Assembly (NCBI RefSeq): GCF_016086655.4
Contig: NC_052136.2
Location: forward strand, 15,872,001-15,936,000
DNA length: 64,000 nucleotides
Direction: 5' to 3'
Origin: Lepeophtheirus salmonis
Lineage: Eukaryota; Arthropoda; Copepoda; Siphonostomatoida; Caligidae
Shown here piece by piece: positions 23,831 through 36,473 of this stretch (its first letter is position 1; the number at the start of each line of letters is the position of its first letter). A model generated the notes under the pieces. It did not search any database. It was not told where the DNA came from and saw nothing but the letters and a program-made list of their open reading frames with translations. The translations under genes were made by a program, and so were the position numbers.

Positions 23831-24310
23831 GTTCACCTAGAATATAAGTGCAATCTTGAACAAAAATCAAGAAAAGGAGAGAATCTTGATGATTTTTTTT
23901 TACTTTATAAATACTCACAATCCAATATTTCATAGACATCTTAGAGTTAATAATAGGATTTCTTTTCAAACTGGTTGGATGAGTTAATATATCAAGGAAT
24001 TGTATAAAAATTTTAAACCTTTATTTGATTTTCATATGCGATATTATCTTACTAATAAAATCTTTAAATTTGTCATTTTTTTATTGTGGTGATCAATTTT
24101 AATTACATTGGGTGAAATTTGCAGTACACACAAAGAGTTGATAAAAATAATTTGGTAAATAAAACTGGATAAAGATTACAAATGTAAGGAAGGCTCAAAT
24201 TTGGGAATAATCAATAAATTTTGGTTTGTGTTTATGGGCAGCATATATCTAAGCGCTTTGTGGCATCCAGGGCCAACTCAATATTGGTTGATTATTTGCA
24301 AGTTTGTTTA

Positions 24311-24569
24311 TAGTATTGTATCGGTACTTATTTAGGACTGAAGACTATAGTCCGTCAAGTTCGGTCTCGGTCCGGTCCATTTCAGTCCAGAATATCAGAT
24401 CTAAATCGTATTGTATAGTTCAGTTCCTGATGACATCACTAAACTATATTTCTTTTTTGTTAAATCAGTTCAAGTACTGACAGTATAAAAACCATCAGAC
24501 TTAAGACCAGATGGGATATTGTCCTAAAACTAGACTGAACATACTAAATAAGAACTGACAATAATATCA
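24311..24569. mobile_element. hAT-like MITE, copy 1
   Basis: About 255 bp with imperfect inverted ends (AGTATTGTATCGGTACTTAT against reverse complement ATTATTGTCAGTTCTTATTT). Internal order, CAGTCCAGAATATCAG, TATAGTTCAGTTCCTGATGA, TCAGTTCAAGTACTGACAG, matches the copy at 32,357-32,600. A target duplication is not clear in this copy. Confidence 0.6.
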
Positions 24570-26339
24570 TAGTGTCATAGTTCAGAGACTTAGTAAAAAA
24601 TATATTACAACTCTAAAAACCATGTGAGTATATGCAAACAACTAAGCCTATTTTAGCAAATTTTATACCTGCCCTACTTATATGCTACAGATGTATGCAT
24701 TTCTTTAACTTTATTAAGTAAATAATTAAGAGTATGAAAGAGAGAGAGAAAATGAATAATTATTAGTCATTTAGTCAGAGCTTACGGGCTACTTCCCCCC
24801 CCCTCCCTCCCTCTTTCTCAGTAGGGATCATTTTGGTAGAGCGTATCACATATGAGTATAAATGTATTTTAAGTGTCTATAATGGAAAACTATTTATTCT
24901 TGACTAAAGGTAGATTATATATTAACCAACTAGTGTTGGGTTTTAGTCTAAAAATCCTAGACCACATTGAGAGAGATCATTATAATTTGTTTTTTAAACC
25001 AAACTAATTTTGTCCAAGTTCGGTCTGAACCGGTTTTGTAGTAAAATTATGTCTACAAAGGTCTTTAACGCCCCCTAAAAAAAAAGAGTATCACGTGGCC
25101 TCAAAAGTCCCGGGCTTCACACATAAATACCATTATTTTTTTAAGTCACTTATTTACAGTGTGTACTAACCTTCAAAAGACAGCTATCAAAATTTAATAT
25201 ATTCCTTAGTTTGTGAGTTATAGTACTCTACTGTACTAATTTTCAAAACAGTGTATCCAAAACAATTTTGTGTTTTAATACATAGTATACTGCTTTTTGA
25301 TTGGACAAATAAACATCAAGCTATGCAATGGCTTGAAAAGTATTGTGGTGACTCTATTTTACATAAAGTGAAAAAAGAAAGGCAATTTGAACAAAAAAAC
25401 GGGTTTTGGCAAACAGTTTCAAACCTTGATTGTTTTAGAAAATAAACAACGGAATACCGAATCGTGAAGAATAAATCATTTTAAAATAATATCTACACAA
25501 GTTCGTCTAGATTGGTCTCACAAAAAAATTGTCATGAATGATTTTTCTTTTTTTCAGAAAAGAATAATTAAAGGCTACACTTTAAATTTTGGTCCATCGC
25601 TCTAATCCACAACCGGGCTCGAAATACCAATAAAGATAGTTCTTCAAAATAAATTGTAGTAAAATTCTATGAGCACAAGGTTTTCTTAATCAGTCCTTTA
25701 AAAAAAATCAATTCTTTGAGGAAATAAAAAAAAAGTCATTGATAGGTTTATATATTAATATATATATATTTGGAAATTTGCCCTACGATTTAAATTTTAA
25801 TGCACTGTTTAATGGTCAAGTAAAATATCAGTACACTTTAGAAAAAACTTTGTTCTCAGATCGGGTTTCAATTTTAGTAGATACCTACTACACTACATAT
25901 AGAAATGCAGTGATAAATTTTATCGATTATAATGTTATTTTCTTAAATGTTTTATGTTTTTATCTGATTTATTATGAGGATCATAAAGGAAAATAAATGT
26001 TTTGGCACAAACATTTTCCATTTACCTAGGCTCAATAATAAGCTATCTATAATTAACGTAGTTATGTACATAGGGAGGTGATTAATATAGTACAATCAGT
26101 TTACTTGGTAGACAATCTGACAATAAGGTATTGTTTTCATGAGAGGGGATCCATTTGCTTTAGTAGTAGGTTGGAACATATTTTTTAAATTTTCAAAATG
26201 TTAGAACCAGAGAGTTTAAAACATTTTTTGTTTTTTTTTAAATCTCAAAATATCATATGCAAATTTTGAACTGTTTAAAACAATATATAAAGGTTTGAAT
26301 AAACAACAAAGCAGCGTGCAGCGATCTAATAAAACTTCT

Positions 26340-26440
26340 TAACAGTTAAACTGATCTCATCTCAAACATTCTTTGAATTGTCAAGGTGATTGCGTTCCAT
26401 TTCTTATCTCCTCCAAAACATTATCATGTTAATTTTCTGT
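26340..26440 (-). repeat. dispersed repeat family A, copy 6
   Basis: ACATTCTTTGAATTGTCAAG then GTGATTGCGTTCC, the reverse complement of the family end, with CATGTTAATTTTCTG as the reverse of the outermost block. Confidence 0.55.
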
Positions 26441-26789
26441 TGTTTTAATTGAAATAAATGTAATTTGAAAAAATAAAAAATGTTATTGTTTTTTTTAAAA
26501 AGTTTAGTTGAAAATATAGAAAATTATAATTTTTAATTCATAAGTATCCAAAAGTGTTATCTTGTCAATAAATAAATGGCCTAGCATTTTATTTTCTTAA
26601 TAAACAAGAATTCAAAATGAAATTCAAATTAAGACCAGGAAGATATATTTAACAGTTTTCTTAATATGTTAAACATTATGTCCTATATATTGAAAATAAG
26701 TACAAAAACGTAGCAGGTGACACAATATTCACTTTTTGAGATTTTACTGAGAATCTAAACGTGATATTAAGGCATGATTATTTTATGCA

Positions 26790-26975
26790 TGGAGTAATTA
26801 TTACCATTGTCCGTGTCGATTTCCTTCTCTCCGTCTTCCCTTGTCACAAATTGTAGTTGATCTAACGCAACGTCATGAGAGGTTAGCTGTTTTTCTCCGA
26901 TAAATTATTTGAACTGACAGAGTTACCACTTACCATGTTGATTTTCAGTTTTTTTTAACATGCTATAAATGAACA
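26790..26975 (-). repeat. dispersed repeat family A, copy 7
   Basis: GTCCGTGTCGATTTCCTTCT, CTCATGACGTTGCG-type block reversed, GAACTGACAGAGTTACC, CCATGTTGATTTTCAG. This copy shows the outermost family string (CTGAAAATCAACATGG reversed) clearly. Confidence 0.55.
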
Positions 26976-27399
26976 CAATTTTCATCAATAATAATATTAC
27001 GGAATACTTTAATAACCAAGTAACTTCATGTAAAACTCATATTAGATACAACATGAATTTCCGAAAAATAAATAGGTTTTTTTAAAATTTTATACTAATA
27101 ATTAATTTCCGAACAAAATTAATATTGATAAAGGAATTCCTATGCTGTATCAAGTATGTTCATATTTAAAAAAAATCACCTGGACATTTTTGGGAGGTTT
27201 TAGTAGCAAGATGAGTAATCCAGTTCCTCTTCTCTCATTACCCGTCATTTTATTTCATGTACAACTAACCAGAATACGTTTAATTCAATATAAATTTTCA
27301 CAAAGAATCGCCCATAGAATAAAAACTCGGATAGTTTTGATACCATTATTCTTTAGAAATTTATATTTATTAATTTCTCTAACAACTATGTACCTGTAA

Positions 27400-27462
27400 G
27401 CTGCTATCCTAACAAACATTCTTCACATTGTTAGGGTGATCACGTTAAATATCTGTTTTTTT
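27400..27462 (-). repeat. dispersed repeat family A, copy 8 (fragment)
   Basis: AACATTCTTCACATTGTTAG followed by GGTGATCACG matches the reversed end of the family. Confidence 0.4.
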
Positions 27463-27483
27463 TATATTGTTATATACCTGCAC

Positions 27484-27547
27484 CCTGTGATTTTTTGTCT
27501 TGAATTAACTGAACGATCACTTTCCACTGTTTCTCATTCAGAGCCAT
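27484..27547 (-). pseudogene. transposase N-terminal start cut off by a CAGGGTGC-type end
   Basis: Minus-strand ATG at 27,547 gives MALNEKQWKVIVQLIQDKKS, which reads like the first helix of a Tc1/mariner-type helix-turn-helix. The frame then enters CACAGGGTGCAGG (reverse complement of the string at about 27,478-27,490), a terminal-repeat-like sequence also seen at the right end of the element at 60,731-61,395. The simplest reading is that a CAGGGTGC element inserted into, or lies against, an older transposase gene. Only about 20 residues support the call. Confidence 0.35.
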
Positions 27548-28799
27548 GTTGGAGAAAAAATATTTTAATGAATTAAAGAAATTAATCATTTCAGTATAAA
27601 TGATTACACAAAAGATTAACCTGATATCACAAAACATTGATAAGCTACAGACAAAAATATTTGTAAAATTTACCTAATTTTTATGTACTCTGTATATATA
27701 AAAAGAGATGATTTCACTTAATGACATCTCTTAAAATACATAGATTTTTAACTTTCCAAAATAAGATGTTTTAGAGCTTTTTCAACAAGACAATACAAAA
27801 TGTGCTCATACACAAGACATTTACATCTTTTATTTTTACGATTCATTGATTATATATTTTCAATTTCATATATGATGTTTTTTATCTAAAAATCTTTCAA
27901 ACGGCTTAAATCGAGGATTTAAAAATTAAATATAAAAAAAAATACGTAACCAAATACATATACAGGGTCAATAAAGTTAATAACTACAAGATCCTTCTAA
28001 CATGTATTAAACTCCATTTTGAAATATGTAACTTAATGCGGAATAAAAAAATCCTCTTTTATTTCTAATTTATATTTTTGTAAGGAAAAAGACCTTGTAT
28101 ATAAATTTTTATTCATACTATTTTTGGACATTTATTTTACCTACATATCTTTGCCATCTTAAAAAAAAAAATTAAATATGCAAAAATAATGTAAAATATT
28201 TTGAAATTAAACTTATGTTAATTAGAGCTTCAATATTTTTGTTTTGTTTTCGCAAACGTTCATAATAATTTAAACATGAGTTTTAATTGTAGGTTTATTA
28301 TGAAAAGTAAATTATGTAGATGTAAGGAGTTATTTATATATTTTTCCACGTTTCTTCATTCTTCGTTTTATATTTTTATTTTCTTTGGTTTTATTGCCTA
28401 GTTTACTATTAAAAATGGTTTTAAAATAAGCAAACTGTACACAGACAAGCCTTGTATTATAAAAAGTTGTTATCAAGCATTTTTTGTGTGCTAATTCTTA
28501 AAAAAGGTTTGCATTATAATTAAGTTCATGCAACGTCAGTACGTGACTGATAAGTGATATTAATGTTGAATCATTAATGATGTAACCCCAAAATTTAAAA
28601 TCGAAGCACCTCCTCCCAAATAAGCGAAATGTTTTCTATAAAAAGTCCTAATAATAACTGTCTTTTTTAAACCTTCCAGTAGACGTGTTTTTTATAACGC
28701 TGCTGGTGAACTAACTAAAAAAAACACGAAACTAAAATGTAAATTAATTAAATAAATAAAAATCAGTTAAACAATTATGATATTTAAGTTGTATAAATT

Positions 28800-29380
28800 T
28801 TGTATTATATTTTTTACTATTCCATACAGTTTGCACTCTCAAAAACTTAGATTGCTTGATATACTTTTATAAGTCATCCAGAAAAATGTTTTAAAATAAT
28901 CCCAACAACATGAATTTTGGGTTTCAATAAGAAATGATTTGTTAATCATAATGTAAAAACATTTAAAATTTATTCTTTATCAAACTTCAATTAAAATATT
29001 TATTAATCAATGCAAATTTTGAGAATTAAAGTAGTACCTATCAGTTTTTGAAGAGGTTGTGTGTATTATATAAAATAATAGTTACAATGTTTCTTTTTTG
29101 AAGCAAATGTGGACTGCTGCAGTCATACATTGTAAAAAGAAAAATCTAAGAAATCAAAAGAAAAGAAAACAAATCTTAAGCAAAACAATAAATTCACAAA
29201 AGTTCGATCCAAATGTTTAAATGTACGAATAAATCCTGAAAAAGGGCATTATCAAGATAAATTTAAAATTCGTTTTAGGAAGAAATTGAAAAGTCTTGGG
29301 GATGAAATGAAGATTGAATTAAATCAACAGCCTTTTAATAAATCTCAGGGTTTAAAATATTATATCTTACTAACCGGTTT
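28800..29380 (+). repeat. diverged duplicated segment (partner at 19.9-20.5 kb)
   Basis: Same ordered blocks as 19,890-20,470, including GTAAAAACATTT, GAGGTTGTGTGTATTATATA and GAAATTGAAAAGT. The open frame at 29,286-29,495 falls at the end of this segment and has no family features. Confidence 0.45.
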
Positions 29381-30339
29381 TGTTAAATTTGTACAGAGTA
29401 GCACATTTTATTGTTTATATTTAAATATAACAATGATTAATTATGAAACTTTATATAATCCGTTGGTAATACTGAAGTTTAGACAATCAGGTTGAAAATG
29501 ATGAACTGCAGTTGGAGGAAATACGTCTATTCAAACACAGCATAGACAATTGATTTTGAATGAGATTGTAGCGTAAATCTCTAATAATCCATAAACCAAA
29601 GCTTAAGCTAGATATTTTGTCCGATACACATCAGAATGATCACAAATGAGATAATGCCAGGTATCTGACATTGCAATGTATGTAGACATGGCCACTGATC
29701 ATAATGATCATTGAACCATATTTTTAAAAAAGTTAACGATTACTCTAGATCGTGTGACCTGTTTATTTGCCTATTACCTCATGGACGTTGGTTGATGATC
29801 ATCGACGAGAATCAAGCACCTTGATTCTTGATTGTCGTGATTTGCATGTTTCTTTCCATTTTTCTTATGAACGTCGTTGTATCTCCTTTGATTGTCCCTG
29901 GATATCCATATAAGGTCTACTAGCCCCTCTTTAATGTTGGGGAATCTCTTCAGACTCCTTCCAACCTGTAAACAGTCTTTAATCAACTAGATACTTTAGC
30001 CTTTGTGGTGATATAACTAAAACTATTTGTTGTGCTTGCATTAACATCTTTACTTTAACTGTAATATATTGTAACTTATAACCTTATAGTAAGCTGGCCT
30101 GTAGTTACTGAGATTATAAGTCCCAACTTTAATCGCAAAAAAAAAAGAAAAAAAACCCGGAAACATGCATTTTTCTCAAAACTTGCAGTAGCAATTAATT
30201 AATACTGTATCCAGTTATTTTTAATTACAAGGTTTCATTACGCAAACATACGACAACAAAATCAGAAATCCACTAGCTTTGTTTAAATCCCATCTATCTA
30301 AGTGTAAAATGTGCCAACTAACAAAAAGAGATACGCGAC

Positions 30340-30694
30340 ACTGATCAACTCCGTCCCAGTTTTATATTCAAGAAAACTATTAAGAATATGATTGGTGTTG
30401 AAAGGGTTTCTGGGAGTGGTGACCAGAACTTGAGGCTTGAAACAATATGGCTAACTTCTAGCTTATCTATATGAAACCTTCCTCCAGCTATTACTTCAAC
30501 TACCTGGACTATATAGTTTGTTGTGTCTTAGAGAAAAATGTCTATTGAACCTTTGGGACAAATTTGGATTAACTCCAAGCTTCATTATGACAGCATGGTA
30601 CACCATTGACAAGGCCTACATCGTTAAGGGCTGTCAATCTGTTTGATGGTGTGTCAAGGATATTATTGTTTATAAAGGAAGACATATTGGATAA
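30340..30694 (+). pseudogene. mariner-like transposase C-terminal fragment
   Basis: Near 30,490-30,540 a NYLDYIVCCVLEKNV stretch corresponds to the NPLDYxVWGVLExxV block that carries the last catalytic Asp of mariner-type enzymes. In a shifted frame MTAWYTIDKAYIVKGCQSVW, then WCVKDIIVYKGRHIG and TAA (ending 30,694) match the usual tail (WDxxxxxYIxxxCxSxRxRLxxIIxxxGGHIE). At least two frameshifts and several stops. Upstream sequence (30,340-30,480) is less AT-rich than its neighbourhood and may be further relic, but no block is clear. No terminal repeats found. Confidence 0.65.
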
Positions 30695-31689
30695 AAAATA
30701 TAGCTAAATAAAATAGTTAAACATGTGACGAATTGGTTTTGAGTTGTTCCTTCTTAATTCTATAACAATCTCGTTTTTCAAAATTTAGTAATGCTGTTGA
30801 ATTTTTTTGGGTCTCCACTGTGTAAATTATTATTCAAAAATGTTTGGAATAGCTCCTGGCTAATTATAATTCACTCAATCAATGTTTTGAACATTGATTA
30901 GGAAAAAAGATGCAAAATATCTCAACCTTACATCCAAAATACATTGTAAATTTGTGTGTTAGTAATTTAACGCCTTAATGATAGTTTCATAAGCTCCGTC
31001 GTATCTACAGCTTCCAGATATTTTAATAAATAATTGGTAATTAACGGTACGGGGCTGTGTATGCTCGTTGTACAAACCTTGGTACAAAATTTATTTTTTC
31101 ATAACCATAGTAAGTGCCATATTTCTTATGATTTTTTCCCTTTTTGGCTCTAGAAAAAAAATGAAGGCTCTGGAAGAGGGAGGCTCATTCAATGCAGAAA
31201 CAAATATCAACATTAAAAAAAGAACCTTTTATTATGATTTATAGCCTGAGAATAACTATAGGTAGGTAGATACAAGATTCTAAGTAGATAAGTACGATGC
31301 ATGGAAACTGTTTTCTTATATCATAGGATATGATGATATATGTATATTTTAGACACTGTTTGTTCTTTGTATTTTGTTTTGTTTTTGCTTCAATTTTTCC
31401 CTCACTTTTTTTTTCTGACATACACACAAAAGGTGAGGGAATCATCTATTTACTTACACTTTTAGTAATTAAATTTTTTCATATTCATAAGTGAGTTTTT
31501 ATGTTCTTTTAGACCTACTAAAAAGGTATAATTACCAAAATTTAACATCCCATCTTTTATCTTAAATACACATTGGAATAAGACACTATTTAGAACAATC
31601 TATGCCATTTTCATAGATCATATTTGTTATCTGTCAATACAAAATCAAGTAAGAATGATTATTCTCAAAATAGAAAGTAGATTACATTT

Positions 31690-31985
31690 TTATTCTTTGG
31701 CAAATTATCTTTAACAAATTCATCATATAATCCGATAAGGGCAGCTCAAATAGCAGTTCAAGTTACCAAAATTGATCTTCACAATAAAATAAATGGAAAT
31801 TGATTGCTTTTATATAAAAGGCCATTTTGGGGCGAATATAAGTCACCAGAATCAAATATAGGTTATGAACTCAAGATAAAATTCTTGGAAATCTAAATTC
31901 AGCCTACAAATTTGAATATAAGGCTTATCATTGACTCAAATATGTCTACGAAATAGTGTTCTGTATTTTATATATGAAATAAAAA
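31690..31985 (+). repeat. dispersed repeat family B, copy 2
   Basis: ATTGATCTTCACAATAAAAT, AAGGCCATTTTGGGGCGAAT, then TTTGAATATAAGGCTTATCA, TTGACTCAAATATGTCTAC and GTGTTCTGTAT in that order; the most complete copy. Confidence 0.6.
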
Positions 31986-32348
31986 AATTATTTGGGATTT
32001 TCACCTTCTCCTAAATATTGTTTAAGATTGATTTTATGATGAGGTATCACATATCTCAACCAAAGCTATTAATCAAGTGGCGAAATAAAAACCACATTGC
32101 CAATTTTTTTATTAAATAGAGTTTTTAGAGGCACTTTTTTGTCAACTTTATATCTATATATAACTATTTACACATTCTCCATTCTAACACCATTCTATAA
32201 GAATGAACAAGGTAAATTCTTCAAAAGGAAGAAAAGTTGTATACGTTCTGAATAAAATGATAAAGCGACGTCATTTGAGGCGTCCTAAATGTGAAATCTC
32301 GCGTTGGGGAAAAGTTTGATCAGGAATCAAATCAAGATAAAAGGTAAT

Positions 32349-32608
32349 TTTCGCCAAGTGTTGTCAGTCCTTATTTAAGTCTAAAGTCTACATTTTAGTC
32401 CAGTTCAGTTCTGAATATCAGTCATAAAACATATAAAGTTCAGTCTTTGATGATGTCAATTAACTTTTTTTAAATTTTTTTATCAGTTCTAGTACTATCA
32501 AATGGAAGGACTGACGGTCTTAAGTACTGGTCCCAGGGACCAATAGGACCTGTCTCAAGACTGGAATGGACAGAATAAATAAGGACTGAGACAAGACTAA
32601 TTTCGCCA
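32349..32608. mobile_element. hAT-like MITE, copy 2, with 8-bp target duplication
   Basis: The octamer TTTCGCCA occurs at 32,349-32,356 and again at 32,601-32,608, directly bordering a 244-bp element. Its ends AGTGTTGTCAGTCCTTATTT (32,357 on) and reverse complement TTAGTCTTGTCTCAGTCCTT (from 32,600) are inverted repeats. An 8-bp direct duplication and ends resembling [CT]AG are features of hAT elements. There is no coding sequence, so it is non-autonomous. A second copy lies at 24.3 kb and a fragment at 46.74 kb. Confidence 0.75.
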
Positions 32609-32639
32609 CTTTGTTTTAATGATTTAATCTCGACTAACT

Positions 32640-33090
32640 TGGAAATATAGTTAGAATTGTAAACTCTAAGTACTGCTGATATTTAAAAATAAACAACGTT
32701 AAATTGCATAGTTTACTTTGACAATTTCAAGATTTTTTGGTAAAAGAGCAAATGGATTGTCATTACGTTTCATTAGATGCCAAGCAGCTATGAGAGCAAA
32801 TAAATAAAACCCCACTTTTATTCGGTAGTGACTCCGATTTCGATCTCCAAGAATATTACTATGAGTACATTATGGAGTTATGCTTATAACTTAACAACAA
32901 ATAATGATTGTTACTCTCCATGTATTATAACCGCACATACTTTATAGTTCGATGAGCACACCTCAAAAATTAAAGAATAAAGACAACAGCTCCGTATATA
33001 TCCAGACTGTTCACATTGGCAACTACAAAAAAATTTCAACTCAAATATATTCTTATAATTTACAACTCTAAGTATAATAACATATTGTGA
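32640..33090 (+). repeat. dispersed repeat family A, copy 9
   Basis: Contains AGCAGCTATGAGAGCAAATA, ACTCCGATTTCGATCTCCAA, GAATATTACTATGAG and, at the far end, CACATTGGCAACTACAAAAA with TTTACAACTCTAAGTATAA. The last two blocks also end the copy at 43,415-43,800, so this copy spans nearly the whole family length. Confidence 0.6.
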
Positions 33091-34000
33091 GAGGTTTAAA
33101 AAAAATACAAGTGTGAGTTTTAGTTAACCATCTACTGAGCATAATCACTGACTCTAAATATTTACTTAAAGGTATAACTCTTTAGTCATTACTTGCCTTA
33201 GAAATTTTTAGTCATTGATAATATGAACAATATTATTATATTTTTCATATTCATATTTATTTAATTCCTTAAAAGGGAACATATTATAATTCTTAATGAT
33301 TTATGTAAGTAACCACATTAACATGTGCTTATAACAGATAGAGAGAGTATTTAATTGACGTGTTTTAAGTGTAAAGGCAGGTTATCACATTTATTGTATG
33401 TGTAAACGTATACGTTTAAACGAACAATAGATGCAGTAACCCGGCCTGACTGTATATTTATATATATATACTAAGACGAGTACACGCATGCTAGATGTGG
33501 TAACCCGCTTTAACAAGTTATTATAAGATTTATACATTATATTCTGGTGTACATATGAAAGATACATAACGAACTCAATTGGTAAAAAGGAAGGAATATA
33601 CATAAATTCCGTAATAATGATCATACACCCCTATAGACAAAAGTTATCTATTTCTTTCAAAAGACACTTTATCCCTGTTTAAAAAAAGCTTCTATGGATG
33701 TAAGCATTATAAAAGCTCCCAATTGGCAAAACAGTAACTTTCACAAAAATTGATTTGTCTTGTAACCAAAAAAAACCTCTCATAACTACTTATAGAACGT
33801 AAATCTCTTAGATTTTGTTACCTTTTATTAAATATTTTAATGATTTTTTTTCCTTTGCAAAAAGTGTGCAAACGCTTATCGCACAATATCAAAGAGGATA
33901 TTAGTGGTTGAAAAATATATTATTATTAAAATTGTAATACTTGTTATTTATTGTACTGCATTAGAAAAAAGTTTGACTTTTTAAACAAAACTTTGCAGCC

Positions 34001-34021
34001 AAAAAAAAAAAAAAAAAAAAA
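34001..34021. repeat. poly-A tract, 21 nt
   Basis: Uninterrupted run of 21 A with no sign of a retrogene before it. Confidence 0.95.
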
Positions 34022-36084
34022 GGTTCAAGTGGGGTTCTCTTGTCTTGTTTTGTTAATTTGCAACTTTTGGAGAATATAAATATGTAATAATTTATTTTTT
34101 ATCTTTTTAATATACATTTAGTTATTTATTTAATTAGTTAGTTTGAGATGCCTTTATTTTGGTGCTCAGGATTTAACACAAGGAATAACGTTATGATATT
34201 TTTTTGAGAATTCTGCTGACACATTTCTTAGTCGTTAAAATATAAAATTGTGTCGATTGAGATGTCAAAACCGATTCTGTTGGGAATGTAGAATCCCCAC
34301 ATTATTGTAGAAGGTTCAAATGAACTGTACGGATTCTTTGATTAAGATATTACTTTGATTATTGTTGACTCTTCGTTATTAATTTCAATGACAACTAATC
34401 AAAATGGTTTTTCAATTGTTAGCTTTGTTTTCATAGCAAAAGAATATAATATTGTTTAAACAATTTATTTACAACATTTAACTTAACAAATTAAGTTGAT
34501 ATTTTAAGTTTTTTTAATACGATAACGATCATTTTAAATTTTTCAATTGTCTTTTTAGTACTGTTCTTTTTTGTTTTTGGCCAACTCGTGTGAGTCAATG
34601 TGGAGCTAATTTTTGACTTTAAATAATAATATCCCACTAAATATCAAGGTGATAAACTATATTTAACTTTTAAATAAACACTAAATAGTAATATTTCCAT
34701 ACAATAAAAAGAATTTATGAAATAAGCTTATACTTGAGTGTCCGAAGAAAACTAATTGATATGATGAAAAAAAAACTTCGAGGTAGTCAATTAAAAAAAT
34801 TAGATTCACTACATTCAAAGAGCTGTATCTAATAAGTGGTTATTCAACAAAAGTACTGAATCACAGTCCGTAGAAATTTTCAAGAAATTGAAGAATGCCA
34901 ACCTCTAAAAAAAATGTCAAAGCTTTATGTCAAAAGGAGAATTAAATAATATATTCACTATCGTGTTACTAAGACAAAATCTCCCGTAGATAAAAACTCT
35001 CATATAGACAAAATATTTTATTATTACTTTGATATTTTGTCACTTTTTAAGTATAATAGAAATAATATAAGCAAAAAAGGCGGAATTATGAGCCCTTTTC
35101 CAAATAAATTTACTGAATAAATGTTTAATGGTTTCCTTGGGTTTATAATGTATAAATTTGCCAGTAAAGATTTAATGAAGAATAAAATATTCATATTGTT
35201 TTGTGTTCACTGGATGTCAAATACCATACCCCCACCGCTTCCCTATTCAAACCATATGAGAATCATATATATCCCTTTAATATCTTCATTCTTGTAGTTG
35301 AAGCTAATAATTTTTTTTAATATTCCAGTTAAGAGTTTCCAAGGGTAAAAGTTATTATTTCAAAATATTTAGTTAATATATAACTTTGAATTTTTATACT
35401 TGTCATTAATTATGTACTTCCTAACTAACTAAATTTGAACATAAATAATATTTATAAGTCATTGCAAAAAAAAAATGGGAGCACAAAAATTTGCAATTTT
35501 ACTTCCTTGCAGAATTATTTTTACATTCTTAATTATTAATTATTCAGACGGAATTGCACTAATTAAGTATAAGGAAACATTATAGTATTACTGTTTATCC
35601 ACTTGGCTTAGAAATTGTCTTTTAATTCCATATTCATCAAGTCAAACCAGCTCAAATTCAGTTTAAAATTATAATTTTACTCGACCATGTCGTCCACTAA
35701 GTTACGTAGCCCAAGCGGGACTTTTTATTAAATAATTCAAACATATAAACTAGATTTTTTCCTACTAATAACGTTAGTGAATCGCTCAACCTTTCTTTAT
35801 AAAGAGAAAAAGAGAGAAACAAATCTATAACTTATTGGTATTGAGCCAACTATATGCAAAACTGTAGGCAAATTTATATTTATTAAACGAAAATTGTTAA
35901 CATTTTAAAAAAGAGCTATTACACTCTAACCAAGTTTTAGAACATTTATAAGGCATGTGAATAGTACAAAAATCAACAATGAACAAAAATTACACTATAA
36001 AATATATAAGTGAAATAACATCGCATTATAAATGTGGCCTGTCAACTTAAAAAAAAGTTAGAATTTTTTTTCACAATTTAAGTG

Positions 36085-36415
36085 TACATTACATTCGTAT
36101 TCTTTGAAAAAATATTGTTAATTTATATTATCCAATTATTTTTTTCGACCATTCAGAGGCACTGTCAATTGCTTTTAAAGTAGAATGAAAAATTGATGGA
36201 TTTTAATGAGAAGACCATATCGGGGCAAATATAAATATTTGAAGCCAAATGCAGGTTTTAAACTACAACTATTATTCTTGGATGTCTTAACTCATCACAT
36301 AAATTTAAAAATAAATATTATAATTGGCTCATCTATATTTTTGATATATTGGGCTGTACGATCCTTTAAAATCTGAATAGTTTGAGCTATAACTTCAACA
36401 ACGCATAAATAATTA
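36085..36415 (+). repeat. dispersed repeat family B, copy 3
   Basis: GACCATATCGGGGCAAATAT, TTTGAAGCCAAATGCAGGTT, TTGGATGTCTTAACTCATCA, TAATTGGCTCATCTATAT and GGGCTGTACG. Ends about 60 bp before the mariner relic at 36.47 kb. Confidence 0.55.
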
Positions 36416-36473
36416 ATTAACAATAGAATTTCAACATCATTAATACCATTAATAGATGTGCGTCTGAGCTCTC

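Larger units (their letters stand above)
23831..30339. other. gene-free stretch carrying MITEs and dispersed repeats
   Basis: Contains the hAT-like MITE copy at 24,311-24,569, an AG microsatellite (about 24,738-24,750), a C run (24,795-24,803), three family A copies (26.34, 26.79, 27.40 kb), a transposase start abutting a terminal repeat (27.48 kb) and the duplicated segment at 28.8-29.4 kb. The plus frame at 25,251-25,445 and the minus frame at 29,774-29,986 are less AT-rich than average but match nothing I know. Confidence 0.5.
30695..36473. other. gene-free stretch with repeats
   Basis: Contains family B copies (31.69 and 36.09 kb), the hAT-like MITE with target duplication (32,349-32,608), a long family A copy (32.64-33.09 kb) and a 21-nt poly-A run (34,001-34,021). 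A short, less AT-rich patch at 35,684-35,720 is unexplained. The minus frames at 31,239-31,445 and 33,391-33,624 show no family features. Confidence 0.5.
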
